Positions 46,407-56,750 are shown, numbered from the stretch's first letter. The stretch: 64,000 bases of DNA from CAKZLS01 sp963786305 (GCA_963786305.1 CAWAYL010000022.1:346827-410826), one strand, 5' to 3'. Translations and numbers: made by a program. Notes: generated by a model from the letters alone, not told the origin.

Positions 46407-47681
46407 CTAAAGCGCACCGGCTCCAGAGGCTCGGACCACGGTGATCAACACGGCCGCGAAAATTGCCGACGTGATGACCCCCGAAATGCTGGCCCCAAGA
46501 GCATGCTGCATGATGATCGAATTCGGGTTCACCTCGGACACGGTCTTCTGGGCCACCTTTGCGGTGGTCGGCACGCACGACACGCCGGCGATGCCGATGA
46601 CCGGGTTGTATTTCTTACCCGTCGCGAAATAGAGCACGTACCCGCCGACCAGTCCACCAAAGCCTGAGAACGCCAAAGCGATGATGCCGATGACGAGCAG
46701 GATCAGCACTTCGGGCTTGAGGATCGTGCTCGCTTCGCAAAGCACGCCGAGGAGCAAGCCGAGGAAGAAGGTCGAGCCGTACAGGATGGGGCCGCTGAAC
46801 ACCTCGTGATAGTGATTAAGGCCGGCTTCTCGGATGATCACGCCGGTGAACAGAGCCAGAAACAGCGGAGACGCCACCGGGAAAAGCAGACACAAGGATG
46901 TCGCCGCGGCCACCGCGAAGACGATCTTCTCGTCCGATGTGATGGGGTGTGTATGCTCCTCCGGCATTTTCAAGCCGCGAATGTGCCGAGGCACCATCGC
47001 CTTGATCATGAACGGATAGCCGCCATAGGTGAGGCCGAGATAGAGATACGCCACAACCGTAATCGGGACGAACAGATCCTCGGACAGCATGAGTGCCGCG
47101 AACAGGATCATCGGACCATCGGCGCCGCCGATAGTCGCCGTGGCGGCCGCATCGGCCAGCGGCAGGCCCATGAAAACGGCAAGCGGAAAGGCCACAAGCG
47201 TTCCGAACTCGGCGCACAGCGCAATGAACATGCTCTTGAACGGACGCGCCATGACGAAGCCCACGTCGAGCAACGAGCCAATTCCGAGAAACACCAGGCA
47301 CGCAATGAGACCGTTCGAGAACGTGAACGAATAAACCGGCTGAAGCCACTGGATTTGCAGCGTTTCCACCCACTGAGTTCCTTGTGACACCAGCGGGTTG
47401 ATGAACAGCGTGCCCTTACCGAAGCCGCCCTCCGGAATCGGTGAGCCCGGTGCGACCAGCTTTGGCGGAACGAACATGACGGCTGCGTTGATCGCCGCCA
47501 TGCCGATGCCCATGGGCACCATGATCAGCGCTTCAAGTATGCCCTTCTTGCCGAGATAGATCAGCAGAAAACCGATAAGAATGAGGATAATTCGACCGAA
47601 GAATATGGTCGGTTCCGTTGTCGCCGAATCGACAAGGGTCGCAACCCCTTGGAAGATATCGAGAATATGGATGTCGCCCAT
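46407..47681 (-). CDS. mmdB: Na+-translocating decarboxylase beta subunit
   Basis: A 424-residue integral membrane protein of the OadB/MmdB/GcdB family, with the hallmarks: IGSLLDVGFVMARPFKSMFI, the conserved GGADGP loop (ATIGGADGPMILFAAL), YLYLGLTYGGYPFMIKAMVP, and the C-terminal VAQKTVSEVNPNSIIMQHAL. The Asp in SLLDVG and Ser/Asn residues of the last motif form the Na+ path in characterised homologues. It decarboxylates carboxybiotin and exports Na+. It is the fourth of four mmd genes in order A-D-C-B. Confidence 0.93.
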   Translation of the reverse strand: MGDIHILDIFQGVATLVDSATTEPTIFFGRIILILIGFLLIYLGKKGILEALIMVPMGIGMAAINAAVMFVPPKLVAPGSPIPEGGFGKGTLFINPLVSQGTQWVETLQIQWLQPVYSFTFSNGLIACLVFLGIGSLLDVGFVMARPFKSMFIALCAEFGTLVAFPLAVFMGLPLADAAATATIGGADGPMILFAALMLSEDLFVPITVVAYLYLGLTYGGYPFMIKAMVPRHIRGLKMPEEHTHPITSDEKIVFAVAAATSLCLLFPVASPLFLALFTGVIIREAGLNHYHEVFSGPILYGSTFFLGLLLGVLCEASTILKPEVLILLVIGIIALAFSGFGGLVGGYVLYFATGKKYNPVIGIAGVSCVPTTAKVAQKTVSEVNPNSIIMQHALGASISGVITSAIFAAVLITVVRASGAGAL

Positions 47682-47695
47682 GGCGCTTCTCAGCC

Positions 47696-48103
47696 CTATT
47701 CGATGGTCATAAGGGCTTGGCCGGAATCGACCGCGTCCCCGGCTTTCACCATGACCTTCGTCACCTTGCCGTCGTGATCGGCGGCGACCACGGTCTTCAT
47801 CTTCATCGCTTCGATGACCGCCACCTGATCGCCGGCCTTGACGGCGTCGCCGACATTGACGCTGACCTCGACGAGAACGCCACCCAACGGTGCGACCTTG
47901 TCCTTTGCCCCCGCGGCGGCGGGAGCCGCGGCCGCGGGGGCCGATGGGGCCGGCGCTGATGGAGCCTGCGCCGCCGCAGCCGGTGTTCCGCCAACACTCA
48001 TGCCGGGTTCCGGATAGAAGGTGCTTCCCGCGTCCTCGGTGACGTCCTCCACAATGACGTCGTAAACCTTGCCTTCAACGGTAATCTTGAGATGTTTCGC
48101 CAT
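47696..48103 (-). CDS. mmdC: Biotin carboxyl carrier subunit
   Basis: A 135-residue protein: an N-terminal part (KITVEGKVYDVIVEDV), an Ala/Pro-rich hinge (about residues 40-66) and a C-terminal biotinyl domain with the biotinylation site EAMKMKT, the central Lys being the biotin-bearing residue. Gly-rich turns before and after (PLGGVLVEVSVNVGDAVKAG; AGDAVDSGQALM) fit the fold. The arm carries CO2 from MmdA to MmdB. It sits between mmdD and mmdB, 14 bases upstream of mmdB. Confidence 0.93.
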   Translation of the reverse strand: MAKHLKITVEGKVYDVIVEDVTEDAGSTFYPEPGMSVGGTPAAAAQAPSAPAPSAPAAAAPAAAGAKDKVAPLGGVLVEVSVNVGDAVKAGDQVAVIEAMKMKTVVAADHDGKVTKVMVKAGDAVDSGQALMTIE

Positions 48104-48133
48104 TGGTCGTTTCCTCGAATCCTTTCCGAACTA

Positions 48134-48520
48134 CTACTCGGACCTGCGCTTCGGCATATGTGAGGTCTGATGGATCGTGCGGCCGGTGGCCGCCCACGCC
48201 GCGCGACCCGGTGTTTCTCCGATATAGACAAGCCGCGCCGCCCCGAGCGTGGCATAGACGGCGGCAGCGACGGCGGCCACGTGCTGGGCCGTTTCGTCAG
48301 GCTGTTCTGGCTCGGGCTCGACGGCAACAGAAACCGCGGTCGACGTGGCTTTCTGCCTCTTCTTCTGCATTTTCTCGAGAATGACGACGATGGCCCGAAT
48401 CAGGCACGCCGCGATCATGGCGACGACGATCGTCAGTCCGTAACCGAGCAATGCGGTCCAAAATGCGTCCCCGACACCGAGCGCGCCGGCTTGCGCGGCA
48501 GCAACAGTGGTCGTTTCCAT
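48134..48520 (-). CDS. mmdD: Decarboxylase delta/OadG-like membrane subunit
   Basis: A 128-residue protein with one N-terminal transmembrane helix (FWTALLGYGLTIVVAMIAAC), a basic Lys/Arg-rich cytosolic stretch, a variable linker and a conserved C-terminal segment (HVAAVAAAVYATLGAARLVY, ending HMPKRRSE). This is the organisation of OadG/MmdD subunits, which tether the carboxyltransferase to the membrane pump and aid assembly. Its place between mmdA and mmdC supports the name; the short, poorly conserved family limits confidence slightly. Confidence 0.82.
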   Translation of the reverse strand: METTTVAAAQAGALGVGDAFWTALLGYGLTIVVAMIAACLIRAIVVILEKMQKKRQKATSTAVSVAVEPEPEQPDETAQHVAAVAAAVYATLGAARLVYIGETPGRAAWAATGRTIHQTSHMPKRRSE

Positions 48521-48551
48521 GGTTGTTCCTCGCGTGTTCCGTGTTGCTGCC

Positions 48552-50105
48552 TTAAAGCGGGATGTTGCCGTGCTTTTTCGGCGGGCGCTGTTCGCGCTTG
48601 CCGAGGAGCTTGCGGAGCGTCATCGACACCTGGGAGCGCGTCTGCGACGGCTCGATAATATCGGTCACATAACCGCGGGCGGCAGCCAGATAGGGCGATG
48701 CGAACTCGGCCCGATACTCGGCCACCAGCTTGGCGCGTTCCGCTTTCGCGTCCTTCGCCTCTTTAAGCTCGGTTCGGTAGAGAATGTTCACCGCGCCCTC
48801 GGCACCCATCACCGCGACTTCGGCCGTCGGCCAAGCCAGCACGACGTCCGCGCCCAGGTCCTGGCTGCACATGGCGAGATAGGCGCCGCCATACGACTTC
48901 CGGCACAAGACCGTGATCTTCGGAACCGTCGAGCCCGAGTATGCGAACAACAGCTTCGCGCCATGGCGGATGATGCCGCCCCTCTCCTGCTCGATACCCG
49001 GCATGAACCCGGGGACGTCCACCAGCGTGCAGATGGGAATATTGAAAGCGTTGCAAAACCGGATAAACCGCGCGCCCTTGTCGGACGAATCGATATCCAG
49101 GCAACCGGCTTTTTCCATGGAGTTGTTGCATAGGAAACCGACAACGATCCCCTCCACCCGTCCGAAGCCGACAATCATGTTCTTGGCGAAACCGGCATGC
49201 ACTTCGAGGAAGTGGCCGTCATCCACCAGACGCCTGACGATGGCGCCCATGTCCATCGCCACCGAGGGGTCGGACTGGGCCAGCTTATCCATGCCAGGAT
49301 CCTCGGTCATTGTGACCGCAGGCGTGGGCCTGTGAGGCGGATCCTCGGAATTGTTGGAGGGCAGGAAGCTCAAAAGCTCGCGGGCGATGTCGAGGGCATG
49401 CCGATCGTCATTGGCAACGAAATGAACGTTGCCGCTTACCGTGGCGTGCATGTTCGCGCCGCCCACCTCTTCCATGGTGAAGTCGCGCCCGGTGACCGCC
49501 TTGATGACCTGCGGACCGGTAATGAACAGTTGCGCGTTCTTTTCGGTCATGATGATGAAGTCGGTCAGCGCCGGCGAATAGGCCGCGCCGCCCGCGCAGG
49601 GGCCGGCGATGATGGAAATCTGCGGGATCACGCCCGAGAGAACCACGTTTCGGTAAAACACCTCGCCATAACCCGAGAGAGCGTCAACGCCCTCCTGGAT
49701 ACGAGCGCCGCCCGAGTCGGAAATACCCACCATCGGTGTGCCGTTTTTCAGGGCATAGTCCATGCCCAGGACCATTCGGCGCGCGTGCATCTTTCCGAGA
49801 GAACCGCCCAGAACCGTAAAATCCTGGCTGAAACCCGTGACCTGGCGCCCATCGACGAAGCCGGTTCCGGTGACGACACCGTCGCCGGGGAAGTCCTCGT
49901 TCTCCATGCCGAAGGACGTGCACTGATGTTTAATATACGCACCGACCTCTTGAAAGGTGTCCGGTTGGAACAGATACATCAACCGCTCCCGCGCGGTCAT
50001 CAGCCCCTTGTCGTGGCGCTTCTTGATTTTCGCTTCGCCGCCGCCCTCGAGGACTTTCTTGCGGCGCTGTTTATACGCTTCGAGGATTTTCGCATCGAGA
50101 GGCAT
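48552..50105 (-). CDS. mmdA: Methylmalonyl-CoA decarboxylase alpha (carboxyltransferase)
   Basis: A 517-residue carboxyltransferase of the PccB/MmdA family. It has the N-half acyl-CoA site (SQDFTVLGGSLGKMHARRMV; GGARIQEGVDALSGYGEVFY; IAGPCAGGAAYSPALTDF) and the C-half biotin site (LVDVPGFMPGIEQERGGIIR; RKSYGGAYLAMCSQDLGADV; AWPTAEVAVMGAEGAVNILY). By sequence alone it could be propionyl-CoA carboxylase beta. The linked Na+-pump beta, biotin carrier and delta subunits, and the absence of a biotin carboxylase gene, identify it as the decarboxylase alpha. It leads the operon mmdA-D-C-B. Confidence 0.9.
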   Translation of the reverse strand: MPLDAKILEAYKQRRKKVLEGGGEAKIKKRHDKGLMTARERLMYLFQPDTFQEVGAYIKHQCTSFGMENEDFPGDGVVTGTGFVDGRQVTGFSQDFTVLGGSLGKMHARRMVLGMDYALKNGTPMVGISDSGGARIQEGVDALSGYGEVFYRNVVLSGVIPQISIIAGPCAGGAAYSPALTDFIIMTEKNAQLFITGPQVIKAVTGRDFTMEEVGGANMHATVSGNVHFVANDDRHALDIARELLSFLPSNNSEDPPHRPTPAVTMTEDPGMDKLAQSDPSVAMDMGAIVRRLVDDGHFLEVHAGFAKNMIVGFGRVEGIVVGFLCNNSMEKAGCLDIDSSDKGARFIRFCNAFNIPICTLVDVPGFMPGIEQERGGIIRHGAKLLFAYSGSTVPKITVLCRKSYGGAYLAMCSQDLGADVVLAWPTAEVAVMGAEGAVNILYRTELKEAKDAKAERAKLVAEYRAEFASPYLAAARGYVTDIIEPSQTRSQVSMTLRKLLGKREQRPPKKHGNIPL

Positions 50106-50517
50106 GGTTGGTCATGGTCCTCATTGGGGGAGCCGCCGGTTAAATCGGGCTCCCCGTTCCCCACCCTGCCGGCCGCACGAAACCGCCGGCAATTCAATTG
50201 TTACTCGTTTTGCATCCGGAGCGATACCGCAACGCACAAAGGCACGCTGGGAAGGCTCAACGAGCGTTCTATTTCCGTGTCTTGGGAGAAATCCCCCCGA
50301 AAGATCGCTGAAAATAAGACCGTTTAAACAAGGTGTCAAAGCAAAACCGGCTTTTTCGGCCTGATGACGCCCGTTTGGCGGGACCGGTCTGTTCGCATCC
50401 GCGAAAAAAGCGAAATACCGTTGACGTTCGTTACCTGATGTTATTCAAAGCAAACAAGGGCCGCCCGACCGGCGTCCGGACGGTTCGCCGCGACGCGCCT
50501 TCATCGGAGAATAACGC
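50106..50517. other. Divergent promoter region of mmdA and the CoA transferase
   Basis: About 410 bases between divergent mmdA and the CaiB-type gene. It contains both promoters; no convincing frame, RNA gene or strong hairpin is visible. The part at about 50280-50345 is less GC-rich (gaaaataagaccgtttaaac) and is a candidate promoter segment. Confidence 0.35.
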
Positions 50518-51745
50518 ATGCCCTCTGGCCCCGGCCCCCTCGCCGGCCTTCGCGTTCTCGATCTCAGCCGCATCCTGGCCGGTCCGTGCGCCACCCAATT
50601 GCTCGGCGACCTGGGAGCCGACGTGATCAAGGTCGAACGTCCGGACGCGGGAGACGATACGCGATCCTGGGGACCTCCCTATATCAAGGATGCCGACGGG
50701 GCCGATACCTCCGAAAGCGCCTACTATCTCGCCACCAACCGGAATAAACGGTCCGTGACCGTTGACCTCGGCAACCCCGAGGGACAGGCGCTGGCGCGTC
50801 GGATGGCGCTGGGATGCGACGTCGTGATGGAAAACTACAGGGTCGGGCAAATGGCTCGGCTGGGGGCTCGCCTTCGAGGACCTGAGCGGCATCGCGCCCG
50901 GCCTGGTCTACTGCTCCATATCCGGATTTGGCCAGACCGGTCCCTACGCCGCGCGGCCCGGCTATGATTTTCTTATCCAGGGCATGGGGGGCCTGATGAG
51001 CATCACCGGCGAGCCCGACGGACCGCCAATGAAAGTGGGCGTGGCGGTTTCCGACATCGTCTGCGGGCTGTACGCATCCGTGGCGGTGCTCGGCGCGCTC
51101 CGCCACCGCGACGCGACCGGCCGCGGGCAGCACATCGATCTCGGTCTTCTCGATACCCAGGTCGGCTGGCTGATGAACCAGGGACTGAACTACCTGATCG
51201 TCGGGAAAGGCGCCCGGGCGGCTCGGCAACGCCCATCCGAACATCGTCCCCTATCAGGCGTTCGAGGCCGCCGACGGCTACATCGTTCTGGCGGTGGGCA
51301 ACGACGGCCAGTTCCGGCGGTTCTGCACTTTCGCGGCGAAAAGCCGAGCCTCGCCGAGGATCGGCTGCTTCGCCACCAACCGCGAAAGGGTACGCAACCG
51401 CGAAGCTCTCGTCCCCTGATCGAGACCCTGATCCGCGCCCATCCCGTTGGTCACTGGGTCGAGGGACTGGAGTCCGTCAACGTGCCGTGCGGTCCCGTCA
51501 ACAGCCTCGATCAGGTGTTCGCCGACCTCAGGTCGTTCACCGCGACATGGAGATTTCCATGCGGCACCCGCTGGCCGAGGGCGATGTCCGGCTGATCGGT
51601 AAACCCGATCAAGCTCTCGGAAACGCCGGTCACCTACCGCCGCCCGCCGCCGCTGTTGGGCGAACACACCGACGAGGTCCTCGCGGAGATCCTCGGCCTC
51701 GACGCCGCGGAGCGGGATCGATTGCGCGCCAAGAAAGTCATTTGA
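50518..51745 (+). CDS. CaiB/BaiF-type CoA transferase (frameshifted)
   Basis: A family III CoA transferase: LAGLRVLDLSRILAGPCATQ, LLGDLGADVIKVERPDAGDD, TRSWGPPYI, YYLATNRNKRSVTVDL, then after a one-base insertion near 50865 GLVYCSISGFGQTGPYAARP, GYDFLIQGMGGLMSITGEPD, and the catalytic-Asp region QHIDLGLLDTQVGWLMNQG. Further shifts (about 51215, 51320, 51400, 51560) interrupt the C-terminal part, which ends AAERDRLRAKKVI at the stop 51743-51745. These enzymes swap CoA between acids. Position divergent from mmdA makes succinyl- or methylmalonyl-type substrates possible, but unproven. Confidence 0.8.
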
Positions 51746-51762
51746 CCAAGAAAGTCATTTGA
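51729..51762 (+). repeat. 17-bp tandem duplication over a stop codon
   Basis: The string ccaagaaagtcatttga occurs at 51729-51745 and again at 51746-51762, exactly. It covers the last codons and stop of the CoA transferase gene, so the end of the gene is duplicated just downstream. The next copy is untranslated. This looks like a slippage event. Confidence 0.85.
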
Positions 51763-51994
51763 AAGCGTCGTGCAGATACTCTAATGAAACGTGAATCTTG
51801 TCGTCACTGCCCCCGGGCAGGCGTCGCCATTGCGTTTACGAATCTATATCGTGGCGTGTATGCATGATCTCGGTTGGAGCGCGAAAAGCGGTTACTCTTG
51901 ATTGCGCGATAAGGTTGTGTCACAAAAATATGGGCAACTGATTCGGGGGCTTTCGTGCTGAGATCTGATATGGTTCGGTCTGCTGGGTATCCTG

Positions 51995-52493
51995 GTGATG
52001 GCCGCTTTGCCTCGCCAGCTCCATTGCGAATCTCGCGCCGAGGTGCGCGCCGAAGTATTCCGGTCGTTTGATGTAGACAAGGTTCTGGTCCTCAAATCCA
52101 AACGGCGCATGCACCTTCTGCGCCGCGGCCATGATCTTGCGGACCTACCAGATTTCCCTCGGACGCACGCCGTCCGGCAAGAAAGTCCGGCAGGGCGACG
52201 GCAAGACGCCGGAGGGCTGGTACACGCTCGACTCGCGCAACGCCCGCAGCAAATTCTATCGCGCCCTGCACGTGTCCTATCCGAACGAGACCGATCGCGC
52301 CCGCGCCCGCGCCATGGGCGTGCCGCCGGGCGGCGCCATCATGATCCACGGCGAGCCGAATCACCTGCGGAATATCGGTTTCAATGGCAAGGGCGTCGAC
52401 TGGACCGAGGGCTGCATCGCCGTCACCAACGGAGAAATCGACGAAATCTGGAATGCCGTTCCCGACGGCACGCCCATTGAAATCCGGCCCTGA
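51995..52493 (+). CDS. L,D-transpeptidase (YkuD) family protein
   Basis: The C-terminal frame (from about 52131) has the YkuD pattern: RTYQISLGRTPSGKKVRQGD, KTPEGWYTLDSRN, and the catalytic site MIHGEPN ... WTEGCIAVTNGEIDEIW with active-site Cys in TEGCIA. The N-terminal part, in another frame, reads DVDKVLVLKSKRRMHLLRRG, so one shift lies near 52125. Upstream, hydrophobic text WFGLLGILVMAALP suggests a signal peptide beginning before GTG 51995, with no standard start codon. Such enzymes cross-link or attach to peptidoglycan in the periplasm. Confidence 0.78.
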
Positions 52494-52653
52494 ACGGATA
52501 CCTCGGACGGCGTTATGCGCCGTCAATTCATCCGCCAATCGACAACGGAAGCTTGATTTCCGTCATCGCGTATTTTTAAACGGAGGGGTGTAACGCGGCG
52601 AGCGCTTGCCGCGTACCGGCACCTGCCGAATCAGGAAGTGAATTGCGGAGGAT

Positions 52654-52944
52654 ATGATGAAGTTGGCTTTCAAGAGAGCCGTTCCGTTTGCGCTCGTGGC
52701 GGCCACATTGGCGGTCGGCGCGTGTGCGTCGCAGAGCGACGTCGACGCATTGCGCAGCGATATCGCGCAACTCAGGGACGAGGTTCGGGCGACCAAGGCC
52801 GAGTCGGTAAAGGCCCAGGAGATGTCCTTGCAGGCATCGAACAACGCGTCGGCGGCGGCGGCGGAAGCCAGGAACGCGGCGGCGGCGGCGAACGCGGCGG
52901 CCGAGAGAGCCGAGCGGATGTTCCAGAAAACGCTTCGCAAGTAA
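52654..52944 (+). CDS. Alanine-zipper lipoprotein (Lpp/OprI-like)
   Basis: A 96-residue protein with a lipoprotein signal peptide (ALVAATLAVGAC, Cys about residue 24). A single long amphipathic helix follows, rich in Ala with heptad spacing (DVDALRSDIAQLRDEVRATK; NNASAAAAEARNAAAAANAA) and ending RMFQKTLRK. This is the shape of alanine-zipper outer-membrane lipoproteins such as OprI, often trimeric. A strong rho-independent terminator follows. The neighbouring L,D-transpeptidase could link such a protein to peptidoglycan; that is speculative. Confidence 0.8.
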   Translation: MMKLAFKRAVPFALVAATLAVGACASQSDVDALRSDIAQLRDEVRATKAESVKAQEMSLQASNNASAAAAEARNAAAAANAAAERAERMFQKTLRK

Positions 52945-53051
52945 CGCCTGTTGATCGAGCGACACATCGCGTAACGGTGGCCGGTCGGCAGTCTTCCGGT
53001 TGCCGGCTGGATCGTTCGATGCGCTGCGCAGATGCGATGTGCTCGCGACAG

Positions 53052-53076
53052 AGTCCGCCCCTCGGGGCGGACTTTT
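53052..53076 (+). terminator. Rho-independent terminator
   Basis: A perfect stem agtccgcccc / ggggcggact (53052-53061 with 53064-53073) with a two-base TC loop as drawn, followed by tttg. It stands about 110 bases after the alanine-zipper lipoprotein stop and just before the symporter start at 53119. Confidence 0.85.
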
Positions 53077-53118
53077 GTGTTGCGCGTGCGCGCGGCTGGC
53101 ACGGGCGCGGGGCTGAGC

Positions 53119-55027
53119 ATGGGCGCCTTCGGCAATCTCGCCGTCGTCGACACGCTGATCATCGGCGCGTTTCTGCTCGCCATCACCGTCGCCGGATACG
53201 CGCTGTCGCGCGCCGCCTCCAAGGGACTGGACGACTATTTCCTCGGCGGCAGGAAGATCCCGTGGTGGATCCTCGGCGTCTCCACCTCGTCGTCCAATTT
53301 CGACATGGCGGGCACGATGATCATCGTCGGCCTGGTGTTCGCGCTCGGCTACCAGGGGTTCCTGGTGGAGATGCGCGGCGGCGTCGGCATCGCGCTCGCC
53401 TTCATCATGGTGTTTCTCGCCAAGTGGCTCAGGCGCTCGCGGGTGATGACGTCGGCGCAATGGATGCGGCTCCGCTTCGGCACCGACCGCCAGGGCCAGG
53501 CCGCGCATCTGCTCAGCGCCATCGCCAACATCGCGCTGTCGCTCGGCATGATCATCTACTTCTCCAAGGGCGGCGGAAAGTTCCTCACCTACTTCCTGCC
53601 GTTCTCGGAGTTCACCTGCATCGTCGCCATGGTCGGCCGTCGGGCTGTTCTACACCCTGATGTCCGGGCTGTACGGCGTGGTGTTCACCGACGTCATCCA
53701 AATGGTGGTGATGACGTTGACGTCGATCTTCATCACCGCCTACGCCTTCGACCTGATGCCGACGGTGAGCCTGCCCGCCGGGTTCACGACCCTCGACCTG
53801 TCGACGCCCACGTACATGGGCGGCGCTCTCGGCGATCAGCCGCCGCGAGACCATGGAGGCGATCTTCACGTTCTTCGCGGTCAGCGTGTTCCTGTGGATG
53901 CTGCGCTCGACCATCGAGGGCATGGGCGGCGTCGGCGGCTACACCGACCAGCGGTTCTTCGCCGCCCGGTCCGAGCGCGAGGCCGCCCTGGTGGCGCTGG
54001 AGAGCATTGTACTGTCGGCGTTCCGCTGGACGATGATCGCCGGCCTGGTGGTCATGGGCTACGCCATCCTCGCCGGCGGCGGCGACACCGGCGCTGCTGA
54101 TCAGCCAGGATCCCGAGAACGTGCTGCCGGTGGTGATCGGCGAGATGCTGCCGGTCGGGGTCACCGGCATCGTCATCGTCGGCCTGATCGCCGCCGCCAT
54201 GTCGACCTTCGATTCCACCCTCAACGCCGGCGCGTCTTACATCGTCAAGGACATCTACCAGACCTATCTGCACCCGGAGGCGTCCGAACGCCGGCTGGTC
54301 GCGGTCTCGCGCTGGGCGACGCTCGGCGCTTTGCGTCGCCGGCGTCGGGCTGGCAGCGCTCGTCCCCAACATCAACGTGATCTGGAGCTTCGTCACCATG
54401 GGCCTGGGGGCGGGCCTGTTCGTGCCGCTGTTTCTGCGCTGGTACTGGCCGCGTCTCAACGGCTACGGCTTCGCCTTCGGAACGGCCGCCGGCATGATCG
54501 CCGGGATCATCTTCAAGGCGGTCCTCGCCTGGCCGCTCCTCTGGTCGTTTCCCGGCCACCCTCCTCGCGGCCTTCTCGGTCAGCGTCGCCGTGTCGCTGG
54601 CGACCCGGCCGACGGACCGCACCGTGCTCGTGGACTTCTGGCACCAGATCAATCCTTGGGGCTTCTGGTCGGGCTATGCCAGCGACGCCCGGGACGCGCG
54701 GTCTCGTCACCGGTGAAAGCGAGCGACGCGGCGCGCCCGCCGAGCGCCGCAACGATGCCATCGCCCTCGGCATTCGCCCTGCCCTTCCAGGTGTCGCTGC
54801 TGATCGCCGCCATGGCGTTCGTGTTCCACGACTGGGGCAAGTTCGCCATCGCCGGGGCCGTAACCCTGATCAGCGCCATCGGGCTTTACGTCTTCTGGTA
54901 CCGCGATCTCAAGACGCCCGATGCCTGCGCCGCGGAGGACGCCCATTTCGAGCCGTTGGTGCGGGCCCGCATCGAACCCGGAACGCCACGCCCCGGACAG
55001 ACGCACGGCGAGGCGCCCGAGCGTTGA
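53119..55027 (+). CDS. Sodium:solute symporter family protein (frameshifted)
   Basis: From ATG 53119 (MGAFGNLAVVDTLIIGAFLL) the protein shows SSS-family features: YFLGGRKIPWWILGVSTSSS, MAGTMIIVGLVFALGYQGFL, and later segments in other frames such as SGLYGVVFTDVIQMVVMTLT, VFLWMLRSTIEGMGGVGGYT, IVIVGLIAAAMSTFDSTLNA and FVTMGLGAGLFVPLFLRWYW. At least five single-base shifts (about 53640, 53840, 54090, 54335, 54555-54700) break it. Corrected length is near 635 residues with about 13-14 helices. The transported solute is unknown. The upstream in-frame start at 53032 would span the terminator and is rejected. Confidence 0.78.
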
Positions 55028-55381
55028 CCGGCGGCGGGTCCGCGACCGCCCCAACCGGTAGCCGGCCCCCGGCTCGCCCTTCGAACTTACTGATCAAGCC
55101 TCTCCCATCATCGCACAACTCCTTGCACATACCCCTATTGGGGTATATCAATTCAGGCGGGTCTGGGAAAAGACAGCGCCACGGGCGGCCGCGCCGGCAA
55201 CCGGCCGCCGGTGGCGGATCCGAAAACTTGCGATGGGCAATTCCGTTTGGAGAGGGGGAACCAAGACGATGACCAGCAACAGCGGCGCGCGCCGCCCCGC
55301 CGGCGCGCCGGAAAGCATTCGACGATCGCGGGACTGACGACCGCAACGGACCACGCGAAAATGGCACGGGGGGGTCGATCG

Positions 55382-56750
55382 GTGGGCACCAAGCTGCGCG
55401 TTGCGGCGCTGGCGTTGGTGGCGCGGACCTCCTCAATACTAGCGGCCGCGTCGCTCCCCTGGGCGCCGCCGGCGGCGGCCGACATGACCATTTACGACAA
55501 CGGCACCGTGACCCTCGATGCGCGGGCTGCGCGCCGGCGCGGCGGCCTTCGGCACCGGGAACGCGTGGTTCGGCAACTCCAGACAGGTCATCGGCAGCGA
55601 CCCGGACGTGTGGTTCGAGGCGTTCAGCGAGTTCGGCGTCGCCGGCACCGCCAAGCGCGCTGGGCGGCGAGTTCTACGGCGCGTTCACCGGCGTCTACAC
55701 CGGCCAGCGCCAGGAGGACCCCCGCGGCAACAACAACAACGATAGCGTCAATCTGGAGAAGGCCTTCGTCGGCTGGCGCTACGATCGGAACATCCCACCG
55801 GCATCGCTTCGCTCGACATCGACAGCCTCGATTTCTCGGTCGGCCGCCAGGAATACAAGATCGGCAACGGCTTTCTCATCTGGGACGGAACCTTTCGCCG
55901 CCGCGACAACGTCGGCTTCCAGTTCGACCCCCGCCAGGTCTGGCAGCTCGCCGGCCTGGGCCGCCTCGGCGTCGGCCCGCTGAAGCTCGAGGGCTTCTAC
56001 CTCAACCCGGAAGCGGAAAACGACTACCGCCGGATGACCGTCGAGGCCAAGGGCTGGGGCGTCAACGCCGAGTATCGATCTCGACCGGCACCTTGGCACC
56101 CTCGGCGCCACTTTCGGCCACGTATTCGACGGCGACGGCCTGCCGATCCGCGAGGGCGGCAACGTCTACAACGTCCGCGTCAACGCCAGCCGGTGCCGTC
56201 CCTGCCCGGCCTGTCGCTCTACGGCGAGTTCGCCTACGAGGAGAACGGCGGCCGCGCCCAGGCCTTCGGCTATGCCCTGCAGGCCGGCTACCGGGTCGAC
56301 GAATGGTGGGGCAAGCCGTCGTTCGCCTACCGCTACGCCTATTTCAGCGGCGACGACCCCGACACCGAGAACAAGAACGAGGCGTTCGACCCGCTGGCCT
56401 ACGGCGGCAGCGACTGGGGCACCTGGTTCCAGGGCGAGATCATCGGCCACTACGTGCTGCTGAACACCAACCTCAAGACCCACTTGGTGCGCTTCGACCT
56501 GCACCCCTTCGACAACGTCCATCGCCGGCCTTCAGTACTACAAGTTCGAGCTCGACAACGCCCGGAGCTTCGGCGCCACCGCGTCGTCGTTCGCCCAGGA
56601 ACTCGACCTCACCGCCACCTGGTTCATCGACAAGCGCTTCCGCATCACCGCCGTCGGCGGCGTCGCCCGCCCCAGCAGGCCGCCAAGCAACTCACCGGCG
56701 GGACCAAGGACTGGTTCATCGGCAAGCTGTTCCTGAACTTCGAGCTCTGA
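55382..56750 (+). CDS. Outer-membrane beta-barrel (alginate-export/porin-like)
   Basis: From GTG 55382 the signal peptide reads VGTKLRVAALALVARTSSIL and ends near PPAAA. Alternating beta-strands follow, in frames broken by about six shifts: FEAFSEFGVAGTAKR, EFYGAFTGVYTGQRQEDPRG, SLDFSVGRQEYKIGNGFLIW, GPLKLEGFYLNPEAENDYRR, GLSLYGEFAYEENGGRAQAF, YRYAYFSGDDPDTENKNEAF. It ends GKLFLNFEL with a terminal aromatic-type barrel strand. The layout fits the alginate-export/porin-like families. The substrate is not determinable. It follows the SSS symporter, perhaps as the matching outer-membrane entry route. Confidence 0.65.

Noticed and set aside
48552..50105. Propionyl-CoA carboxylase beta as the name of mmdA
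   Set aside because: The gene is in one operon with the Na+-pump beta, biotin carrier and delta subunits, and no biotin carboxylase gene is present.
53032..53118. Upstream start for the SSS symporter
   Set aside because: It would run the coding region through a perfect rho-independent terminator, and the added residues are polar and Arg-rich.
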